Origin: Alphaproteobacteria bacterium
Lineage (GTDB): Bacteria > Pseudomonadota > Alphaproteobacteria > UBA8366
Assembly: GCA_030743445.1 (NCBI GenBank)
Contig: JASLSL010000254.1
Coordinates: 1-13,843 of the forward strand
Reading direction: 5' to 3'
Length of the DNA stretch: 13,843 nt
A program made the position numbers and the translations under genes. How positions within the stretch are numbered: the stretch's first letter is position 1; every line of letters starts with the position of its first letter. The notes under the pieces are model-generated. The model saw nothing but the letters and a program-made list of their open reading frames with translations, was not told the origin of the DNA and searched no databases. Of the stretch, positions 6,837-13,843 are shown piece by piece.

Positions 6837-6923
6837 TGGTGCGGTCGAGAAGACTCGAACTTCCACGGGGTTGCCCCCACAGCGACCTCAACGCTGCGCG
6901 TCTACCAATTCCGCCACGACCGC
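6837..6923 (-). tRNA. tRNA-Leu (anticodon GAG)
   Basis: An 87-nt class II tRNA with encoded CCA (complement of 6837-6839). The 7-bp acceptor stem is GCGGTCG/CGACCGC and the discriminator is A. The D arm contains TGGTAGACGC. The anticodon arm is CAGCG-TTGAGGT-CGCTG, giving anticodon GAG (reads CUC/CUU). The long variable arm TGGGGGCAACCCCG and the T arm with GTTCGAGTC are typical of leucine tRNAs. Confidence 0.96.
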
Positions 6924-7025
6924 TTACCTTTACAAATTCCAGCCGGACACGCAGGCCCGGATTGGTGTAATGATGGCCGGGTGAAAACAAAGAGGCAAGG
7001 CCCAGGCCTATTAAATATCAAGACC

Positions 7026-7736
7026 ATGACGCAACACGGGATGGAGGCCTCCTCATCGACCGGTCCGGCAGGCGTCGAGTGGCGCGTCAGCGACGCGCCG
7101 GTGCCCTACGTTGAGGCGGTCGACGCGATGGAGCGCCGGGTCGCCGACATCCGCGCCGGCCGCGCGCCGGACCAAGTCTGGCTGTTGGAACATCCCGCCC
7201 TCTATACCGCTGGCACCAGCGCCAAGGACGACGATCTGCTGGACGCCAACCGCTTTCCGGTACATCGCACCGGCCGCGGCGGCCAGTTTACCTATCACGG
7301 GCCAGGCCAGCGCGTCGCCTATGTGATGCTCGACCTGAAGCGGCGGGGATCGGACGTCCGCGCCTTCGTCCATGGGCTCGAGGAATGGGTGATCCGGACG
7401 ATGGCGACCTTCAACGTCGTCGGCGAGCGGCGCGACGACCGTATCGGCATCTGGGTCGCCGGCGACGGCGGACGCGAGGACAAGATCGCCGCCATCGGCG
7501 TGCGGATCCGGCGCTGGGTCACCTACCACGGGGTTTCGATCAACGTCGAGCCGAACCTGGAGCACTTCTCGGGCATCGTCCCGTGCGGCATCGCGCCCCG
7601 GGGCGTCGTGCCCGGGGGCATCAACAACGAGAAATTTGGCGTGACGTCGCTGGTCGATCTCGGCCTGCCGGTGACGCTGAACGACCTCGACGTGGCCTTG
7701 GCGGAAACCTTCGGCGGTGTCTTCGACGCGCTATGA
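7026..7736 (+). CDS. lipB: Octanoyl-[acyl-carrier protein]:protein octanoyltransferase
   Basis: LipB moves the octanoyl group from acyl carrier protein to the lipoyl domains of 2-oxoacid dehydrogenases and the glycine cleavage H protein, the first committed step of lipoate synthesis. 236 residues from ATG 7026. Seen: LLEHPALYTAGTSAK, the family block RTGRGGQFTYHGPGQ (81-95), DKIAAIGV with the conserved Lys153, and SGIVPCGI with the catalytic Cys187. An in-frame ATG at 7041 is an equally possible start; neither has a strong Shine-Dalgarno. It lies divergent from the tRNA-Leu gene and overlaps the convergent response-regulator gene by 6 bases at the 3' end. LipA is not in the window. Confidence 0.95.
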   Translation: MTQHGMEASSSTGPAGVEWRVSDAPVPYVEAVDAMERRVADIRAGRAPDQVWLLEHPALYTAGTSAKDDDLLDANRFPVHRTGRGGQFTYHGPGQRVAYVMLDLKRRGSDVRAFVHGLEEWVIRTMATFNVVGERRDDRIGIWVAGDGGREDKIAAIGVRIRRWVTYHGVSINVEPNLEHFSGIVPCGIAPRGVVPGGINNEKFGVTSLVDLGLPVTLNDLDVALAETFGGVFDAL

Positions 7737-8147
7737 GCCGGCCGGCTTGTGTTGGAGGGGCTCCGGCTCCGCCGGCCCTTCCATGCCCATGACCTCTTCG
7801 ATGGCGGCGAGGAAGGCGTTGCCGCGAAACGGCTTGCGGAGCGTATGCCAAGCGCCGAGATGGGTGGTGGCGGCAAGATAATCGACGTCGGTATCCATGC
7901 CGGTCATCGCGAGTACGCGGACGTCGGGATTCCGGCGTTTGATTTCGCGAACGACCTCGATGCCGTCACTGCGCGGCATGAACAGGTCGGTGACGACGAG
8001 GTCCGGCGCGCGCTCGAAGAACATATCCATTCCTTGGACGCCGTCTTCCGCGGTACGCACGTCATAGCCGGCGGATGCGAGCAAGTTCTCCAACACGCCG
8101 CGGAGCTCGCCGTCGTCCTCGATAACCAGGACCGATATCCCTTCCAT
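7731..8147 (-). CDS. Single-domain response regulator (CheY-like receiver)
   Basis: 138 residues consisting of one receiver domain with no output domain. Seen: the acidic pair D11-D12 (VIEDDGE), the phospho-acceptor D54 (LVVTDLFMP), T82 (LAMTGMD) and K105 (LRKPF), so all residues needed for phosphotransfer are present. The last 20 or so residues are a Pro/Glu-rich tail. Proteins of this kind act in phosphorelays or on motility or a partner kinase; no kinase is nearby, so the partner is unknown. The ATG at 8147 gives a canonical receiver N-terminus, though no clear Shine-Dalgarno precedes it. The stop (TAG, 7733-7731) lies inside the lipB 3' end. It follows the acylphosphatase gene on the same strand but is probably separated from it by the terminator at 8168-8198. 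Confidence 0.9.
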   Translation of the reverse strand: MEGISVLVIEDDGELRGVLENLLASAGYDVRTAEDGVQGMDMFFERAPDLVVTDLFMPRSDGIEVVREIKRRNPDVRVLAMTGMDTDVDYLAATTHLGAWHTLRKPFRGNAFLAAIEEVMGMEGPAEPEPLQHKPAGS

Positions 8148-8167
8148 ACATGCGACTGTACGGACTT

Positions 8168-8198
8168 AAAAAGCACACGGACGAATCACGTTTCCGTG
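8168..8198 (-). terminator. Probable terminator after the acylphosphatase gene
   Basis: On the minus strand CACGGA (8198-8193) pairs with TCCGTG (8181-8176), a 6-bp stem with an 11-nt loop. It is followed by TGC and then TTTTT (8172-8168). It is the only T-rich hairpin between the pcc operon and the response regulator and would end the long minus-strand operon. The large loop makes it of moderate strength. Confidence 0.55.
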
Positions 8199-8246
8199 GC
8201 ATTCGCGATCGCAAAAATTAGAAAGGCTTGTTCGGATGGGGCTACA

Positions 8247-8522
8247 TCAGCGCACGGTCAGAAACCCGGTATGTTCGGGCGCGGTGGCGGGGTATTCATG
8301 CACCGCGACGACCCGTGCCGCGGGCGGCCCCTGCCGACAGGCATCGACCATGCCGCGCACCGCCGCCTCGTCGCCCGCGAACAGCGCCTCGACCGAGCCG
8401 TTGCCAAGATTCCGCACCCAGCCGGCGAGGCCCCTTGCCGTCGCCTCCTGCACGGTCCAGCCACGGAACCAGACCGCCTGGACCCGGCCTTCGACGATCA
8501 CCCTGATCGCAAGACCCGTCAT
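8247..8522 (-). CDS. acyP: Acylphosphatase
   Basis: A 91-residue acylphosphatase, which hydrolyses carboxyl-phosphate bonds such as acyl phosphates; the length is normal for the family. Seen: the phosphate-binding loop GRVQAVWFRGW with the catalytic Arg20, and GWVRNLGNGSVEALFAG with the catalytic Asn38. The usual loop is G-x-V-Q-G-V-x-F-R; here the second Gly is Ala (A16). It starts 5 bases after the pccA stop on the same strand, so it is very likely cotranscribed. The substrate in this setting is not known; small acyl phosphates linked to propionate or acetate activation are one possibility (inference). Confidence 0.93.
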   Translation of the reverse strand: MTGLAIRVIVEGRVQAVWFRGWTVQEATARGLAGWVRNLGNGSVEALFAGDEAAVRGMVDACRQGPPAARVVAVHEYPATAPEHTGFLTVR

Positions 8523-8527
8523 TCCGG

Positions 8528-10495
<1,968 letters not shown>

Positions 10496-10501
10496 GGCAT
10501 T

Positions 10502-10506
10502 CCTCC
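10502..10506 (-). promoter_or_regulatory. Shine-Dalgarno deciding the GTG start of pccA
   Basis: GGAGG on the minus strand lies 6 bases before GTG 10495. A spurious ATG between them is out of frame, which makes the start easy to mis-annotate. Confidence 0.75.
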
Positions 10507-10568
10507 GCCCTGGCGCCGGCCCGTGGGCATGATTTCCGTTGTTTTCCGACAGTTCCGGCCGGCCGGTC

Positions 10569-10597
10569 ATTCGCGCCGAACCCGTCGCGTTTGTCAA
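10569..10597 (-). promoter_or_regulatory. Possible promoter upstream of pccA
   Basis: In the 142-base gap between the aldolase and pccA, the minus strand has a perfect TTGACA (10597-10592). Seventeen bases later comes GCGAAT (10574-10569), a poor -10 box. It could give pccA an internal promoter. A 12-bp CCGG palindrome (10556-10567) lies just downstream. No terminator is visible in the gap. Confidence 0.3.
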
Positions 10598-10637
10598 TAT
10601 TCGCCCCGACGTCGAAATTACCGCTACGGTCGTCGAC

Positions 10638-11684
10638 TCAGCCCGCCGCCCCGCGAGCGACCTCGCGTACCGCCTCGGCCGCCGCCACGACCGCCTCGCG
10701 GTTGACGTCGAGATGGGTGACCGCGCGCATCCGGTAGCGATCGTAGGCGCCGATCCTGATGCCACGCTCGAGCAGCCGATTGTGGATTTCGGCCGCCGGT
10801 AGCCCCGTCCCCTCGACGTTGAAGAACACCATGTTGGAGTCGACCCCCTCCTCGACCGCGATGCCCGGCAGGTTGGCGATGGCTTCCGCGAAGGCCCTGG
10901 CGTTTTCGTGGTCCTCGGCCATGCGATCGACGTGGTGCTCGAGCGCGTGCACGCCCGCCGCGGCGATCACGCCGGCCTGGCGCATCGCACCGCCCATGCG
11001 CTGCTTCCAGGTCCAAGCCTCGGCGATGAACTCGCGGCCGCCGGCGAGCACCGCCCCGACCGGACAGCCGAGCCCCTTGGAAAGGTCGATCCAGAGCGAG
11101 TCGAACGGTTCGGCGAAATTCTTCGCGGCGACGCCCGAGGCGATCACCGCGTTCATCAGCCGCGCGCCGTCCATGTGCATCAACAGGCCGTGCCGCTTCG
11201 CCGTGGTGGCGACCTCGCGCAGGGTCTCGAGCGGCCACACGGTGCCGCCGCCGGAATTCGCCGTCTGCTCGGCGACGACGAGCGTGCTGCGCGGCGCATT
11301 GCGCTTCACGCCGCGCACCGCGGCCTCCATCTGGCCGGCCGTATAGACGCCGCGCTTGCCGTCGAGCGGCCGCACCATGACGCCGGCGAAGGTGGCCGGG
11401 CCGCCGGCCTCGGAATTGATGATGTGGGCCGACCTGTCGGCGATGACCTCGTCGCCCGGTCGGCAATGCACCAGGATCGCGATCTGATTGCACATCGTGC
11501 CGGACGGCAGGAACACTGCGTCGTCCTTGCCGAGCAGCTTGGCCACCGTCCTGGTCAGCTTGTTGACGGTCGGGTCTTCGCCGCGTTGTTCGTCGCCGAC
11601 GTCGGCCTCGGACATGGCTTTGCGCATCGCGGGCGTCGGCCGTGTCTGGGTGTCGCTGTAGAGGTCGATCCGAATCTCGGTCAT
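10638..11684 (-). CDS. Threonine aldolase-like PLP enzyme (beta-eliminating lyase family)
   Basis: 348 residues of a fold-type I PLP enzyme of the low-specificity L-threonine / L-allo-threonine aldolase group, which splits threonine (or allo-threonine) to glycine and acetaldehyde. Seen: IDLYSDTQTRPTPAMRKAM at the N-terminus, GDEQRGEDPTVNKL, FLPSGTMCNQIA for the PLP phosphate, HMDGARLMNA with Asp172 for the pyridine nitrogen, and DLSKGLGCPVG with the Schiff-base Lys203. ATG 11684 gives the family N-terminus but lacks a good Shine-Dalgarno. GTG 11726 would add 14 residues overlapping the preceding small gene and is less likely. It sits between the two carboxylase subunit genes, on the same strand, 25 bases after the two-TM protein. 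Family members also act on other beta-hydroxy amino acids, so the natural substrate is not fixed. Confidence 0.88.
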   Translation of the reverse strand: MTEIRIDLYSDTQTRPTPAMRKAMSEADVGDEQRGEDPTVNKLTRTVAKLLGKDDAVFLPSGTMCNQIAILVHCRPGDEVIADRSAHIINSEAGGPATFAGVMVRPLDGKRGVYTAGQMEAAVRGVKRNAPRSTLVVAEQTANSGGGTVWPLETLREVATTAKRHGLLMHMDGARLMNAVIASGVAAKNFAEPFDSLWIDLSKGLGCPVGAVLAGGREFIAEAWTWKQRMGGAMRQAGVIAAAGVHALEHHVDRMAEDHENARAFAEAIANLPGIAVEEGVDSNMVFFNVEGTGLPAAEIHNRLLERGIRIGAYDRYRMRAVTHLDVNREAVVAAAEAVREVARGAAG

Positions 11685-11709
11685 GGGTCTGTCGCTGCTG
11701 AGCTTGAAG

Positions 11710-11943
11710 TCAGTCCTTTTTACCACGAAACACGCCGAACAACCCCATCGCGAACGCGGCGTGGATGCCGAGAAGCGCGCCCCAACCGATCATCGGCAGG
11801 AGGAACCAGGGATTGTCCGGCGAGGCGATGTAGTTGATCGGCACGATCAGGGTCATCGCTAGAAAATAGCCGATCAGATGGTTGCGGAATCCGGCCAGCC
11901 GCCGCCGCGCGGCGATGGCTTTCTCGCGGTCGTCGTCGGTCAT
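11710..11943 (-). CDS. Small two-transmembrane-segment (2TM domain) protein
   Basis: 77 residues: a charged N-terminal helix (MTDDDREKAIAARRRLAGF), two hydrophobic segments (about 21-41 and 46-70) joined by a short SPDNP turn, and a basic end (FRGKKD). The layout fits the '2TM domain' family of unknown function. It is an inner-membrane protein by its segments; the positive tail suggests a cytoplasmic C-terminus. The ATG begins 2 bases after the pccB stop (TAA-TA-ATG), so translation is likely coupled to pccB. I cannot assign a function. Confidence 0.8.
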   Translation of the reverse strand: MTDDDREKAIAARRRLAGFRNHLIGYFLAMTLIVPINYIASPDNPWFLLPMIGWGALLGIHAAFAMGLFGVFRGKKD

Positions 11944-11945
11944 TA

Positions 11946-13478
11946 TTAAAGCGGGATGTTCCCGTGCTTCTTCCACGGGTTCTCGAGCTTCTTGTTCTCG
12001 AGCATCTTCAGGGCGCGGCAGACACGCAGCCTTGTGTTGTGCGGCATGATCACGTCGTCGATGAAGCCGAGCGAACCGGCGACGAACGGATTGGCGAAGC
12101 GCTCGCGGTACTCCTCGGCGCGTTCCTCGATCTTCTTCTCGTCGCCGAGGTCCTGGCGGAAGATGATCTCCACGGCGCCCTTCGGCCCCATCACCGCGAT
12201 CTCGGCGCTCGGCCACGCATAGTTGACGTCGCCGCGCAGATGCTTCGAGCTCATGACGTCGTAGGCCCCGCCATAGGCCTTGCGGGTGATCACCGTGACT
12301 TTGGGCACGGTCGCCTCGGCGAAGGCGTAGAGCAGCTTCGAGCCCTGCTTGATGATGCCGCCATATTCCTGATCGGTGCCGGGCAGGAAACCCGGCACGT
12401 CGACGAAGGTCACGATCGGGATGTTGAAACAGTCGCAGAAGCGCACGAAGCGCGCGGCCTTGCGCGAGGAGTCGATGTCGAGGCAGCCGGCCAGCACCAT
12501 CGGCTGGTTGGCGACGATGCCGACCGTCTTCGCGTCCATGCGGCCGAAACCGGTGACGATATTCCGGGCGAAGTCGGGCTGCAGCTCGAAGAAATCGCCC
12601 TCGTCGACGACCTTCTCGATCAGCTCCTTGATGTCGTAAGGCTTGACTGGGTCGGTCGGAACCAGGGTATCGAGCGACGGCTCGGCCCGGTCGACCGGGT
12701 CCTCGGTCGGCGAGACCGGCGGCTTCTCGCGGTTGGAGGCCGGCAGGAACGACATGAAGCGGCGCACCTGGAGCAGCGCCTCGACGTCGTTCTCGAACGC
12801 CTCGTCGGCGACGCTCGACTTGGTGGTGTGGGTTACCGCCCCGCCGAGCTCCTCGTGCGTCACCTCCTCGTGGGTCACGGTCTTCACCACGTCGGGGCCA
12901 GTGACGAACATGTAGGACGTGTCCTTGACCATGAAAATGAAGTCGGTCATCGCCGGCGAGTAGACCGCCCCGCCGGCGCACGGTCCCATGATCAGCGAGA
13001 TTTGCGGCACCACGCCCGAGGCCAGCACGTTGAGCTGGAACACATCGGCGTATCCGGCGAGCGAGGCCACGCCCTCCTGGATGCGGGCGCCGCCGGAATC
13101 GTTGATCCCGATCACCGGGGCGCCGACCTTCATCGCCTGCTCCATGATCTTGACGATCTTGCGCGCATGCGCCGCCGACAGCGAGCCGCCGAACACGGTG
13201 AAATCCTGGCTGAAGACGAAGACCTGGCGGCCCTCGATCGTGCCGTGCCCGGTGACCACCCCGTCGCCCGGTATCTTCTGCTCCGCCATGCCGAACTCGT
13301 TGCAGTCGTGCTCGACGAACATGTCGTATTCCTCGAACGAGTCCTCGTCGAGCAACGCGGCGATGCGCTCGCGCGCGGTCAGCTTGCCCTTTTCGTGTTG
13401 TGTCTCGATGCGGCGCTCGCCACCGCCCATGCGCGCCTGCTCGCGCATTTCCTCGAGCCGGCGAATGATGTCCTGCAT
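11946..13478 (-). CDS. pccB: Propionyl-CoA carboxylase beta (carboxyltransferase) subunit
   Basis: 510 residues, the standard PccB length. It transfers carboxyl from the biotin on PccA to propionyl-CoA in the alpha6-beta6 type complex. The N-terminal crotonase-like half shows SGGARIQEGVASLAGYADVF (128-147) and GPCAGGAVYSPA. The C-terminal half shows VDVPGFLPGTDQEYGG (359-374) and AYGGAYDVMSSKHLRGD (401-417), where D407 appears to sit at the position that favours propionyl- over acetyl-CoA in studied acyl-CoA carboxylases (family knowledge from memory). The N-terminus MQDIIRRLEEMREQA is canonical, and AAAGGG precedes the ATG at 13478. It follows the ATP12 gene by 40 bases and begins the carboxylase part of the operon. 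Confidence 0.95.
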   Translation of the reverse strand: MQDIIRRLEEMREQARMGGGERRIETQHEKGKLTARERIAALLDEDSFEEYDMFVEHDCNEFGMAEQKIPGDGVVTGHGTIEGRQVFVFSQDFTVFGGSLSAAHARKIVKIMEQAMKVGAPVIGINDSGGARIQEGVASLAGYADVFQLNVLASGVVPQISLIMGPCAGGAVYSPAMTDFIFMVKDTSYMFVTGPDVVKTVTHEEVTHEELGGAVTHTTKSSVADEAFENDVEALLQVRRFMSFLPASNREKPPVSPTEDPVDRAEPSLDTLVPTDPVKPYDIKELIEKVVDEGDFFELQPDFARNIVTGFGRMDAKTVGIVANQPMVLAGCLDIDSSRKAARFVRFCDCFNIPIVTFVDVPGFLPGTDQEYGGIIKQGSKLLYAFAEATVPKVTVITRKAYGGAYDVMSSKHLRGDVNYAWPSAEIAVMGPKGAVEIIFRQDLGDEKKIEERAEEYRERFANPFVAGSLGFIDDVIMPHNTRLRVCRALKMLENKKLENPWKKHGNIPL

Positions 13479-13518
13479 GGCCTACCCTTTCAACGGTCGG
13501 GACCGGAATAACATTCGC

Positions 13519-13843
13519 CTAATCGGCCTGCAAGAGAGCGAGGAGGCGGGCGGCCTCCCCGATTTCGGCCTCGAGCGCCGCGCGCTGGGCCTCGGCCGCT
13601 TCGTCGGTGCCCCACTGCTCGGCCTGGAAGTCCTCGTCGATCCGGCTCGCCACGAACGCGTCGCGGGCCCCGATCTCGCCTTCCACGACCGCGAGCGCCA
13701 GAATCACCGAGCCGAAGACCGTGGTCAGGCTATGCAACGCCGCGATCGTGTAGTCGTCATACGCCGCGATCGCATCGCGCAGCGCAACCCGTGCCGCCGG
13801 GTCCTGTTCGATGGCGACGACCCCGGCGGTGATCTCGAGCCGC
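13519..13843 (-). CDS. ATP12-family F1-ATPase assembly chaperone (5' end beyond window)
   Basis: The C-terminal 107 residues of an ATP12-type protein, which helps assemble the F1 alpha subunit in mitochondria and has bacterial homologues mainly in alphaproteobacteria. Seen: RLEITAGVVAIEQDP, then YDDYTIAALHSLTTVFGS and VASRIDEDFQAEQWGTDE, with the conserved Glu-Gln-Trp-Gly near the end, and an Ala/Glu-rich C-terminal helix ending LLALLQAD. The frame is open to the right edge, so the start is not in the window; a TTG at 13737 is an internal leucine, not a start. It is on the same strand as pccB, 40 bases upstream of it. Confidence 0.88.
   Translation of the reverse strand, partial: RLEITAGVVAIEQDPAARVALRDAIAAYDDYTIAALHSLTTVFGSVILALAVVEGEIGARDAFVASRIDEDFQAEQWGTDEAAEAQRAALEAEIGEAARLLALLQAD

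Noticed and set aside
6837..6923. tRNA-Leu 3' end as an integration (att) site
   Set aside because: No integrase gene and no direct repeat of the tRNA 3' end were seen in the window.
8518..8526. CGTCATTCC at the acylphosphatase start as another repeat copy
   Set aside because: No second arm or hairpin follows; it is simply the start codon context.
11964..13511. Long plus-strand open frame opposite pccB
   Set aside because: It is antisense to an unambiguous PccB, and its composition (His/Asp/Arg/Leu rich) is typical of reversed high-GC coding sequence.

Overview
The window is high-GC DNA (roughly two thirds G+C by eye) carrying a densely packed chromosomal segment. It looks like an alphaproteobacterium, perhaps of a Rhodospirillales-like lineage. 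That placement rests on gene types: an ATP12-type F1-ATPase assembly chaperone beside pccB, a PccA/PccB propionyl-CoA carboxylase pair, a malic enzyme fused to a phosphotransacetylase-like domain, LipB, and a scattered palindromic repeat of the kind common in proteobacteria. No insertion sequence, phage gene or CRISPR array was seen.

Layout. (1) 1-1567, minus strand: a hotdog-fold thioesterase translationally coupled (ATGA overlap) to a cytosine-deaminase-like amidohydrolase that runs off the left edge. Its promoter (about 1647-1676) has a 16-bp perfect palindrome lying between and partly over the -35 and -10 boxes, the layout used by MerR-type regulators. (2) 1708-1823: a composite inverted-repeat (REP/MITE-like) element. 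(3) 1970-3090, plus strand: a two-gene redox unit. Its first gene resembles the glycine/betaine/D-proline reductase selenoprotein B family and is interrupted by one in-frame TGA. The TGA sits exactly at the first position of a UxxC motif and is followed at the right distance by a bacterial SECIS-like hairpin, so it is read here as selenocysteine. The second gene, starting inside the TGATG overlap, is a small glutaredoxin-like CxxC protein. (4) 3100-6766, minus strand: maeB and then mgtE (magnesium transporter), 4 bp apart. (5) 6797-6923, minus strand: tRNA-Leu(GAG) with encoded CCA and its own strong terminator, which lies in the maeB leader. (6) 7026-8147: lipB (plus) converging on a single-domain response regulator (minus); their stop regions overlap by 6 bp. 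(7) 8168-13843, minus strand: an apparent operon reading ATP12 (partial), pccB, a two-TM small protein, a threonine-aldolase-like PLP enzyme, pccA and acylphosphatase, closed by a probable terminator.

How the genes fit together. The propionyl-CoA carboxylase pair supplies the first step of propionyl-CoA oxidation, and MaeB works at the C4/C3 node that such carbon eventually reaches. LipB makes the lipoyl cofactor of the 2-oxoacid dehydrogenases. The most interesting part is the selenoprotein plus glutaredoxin-like pair. A conventional stop-codon-based annotation would split the selenoprotein into two fragments. No other glycine or proline reductase component lies in the window, so its substrate is open. 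If the reading is right, the host must have the selA/selB/selC/selD machinery elsewhere.
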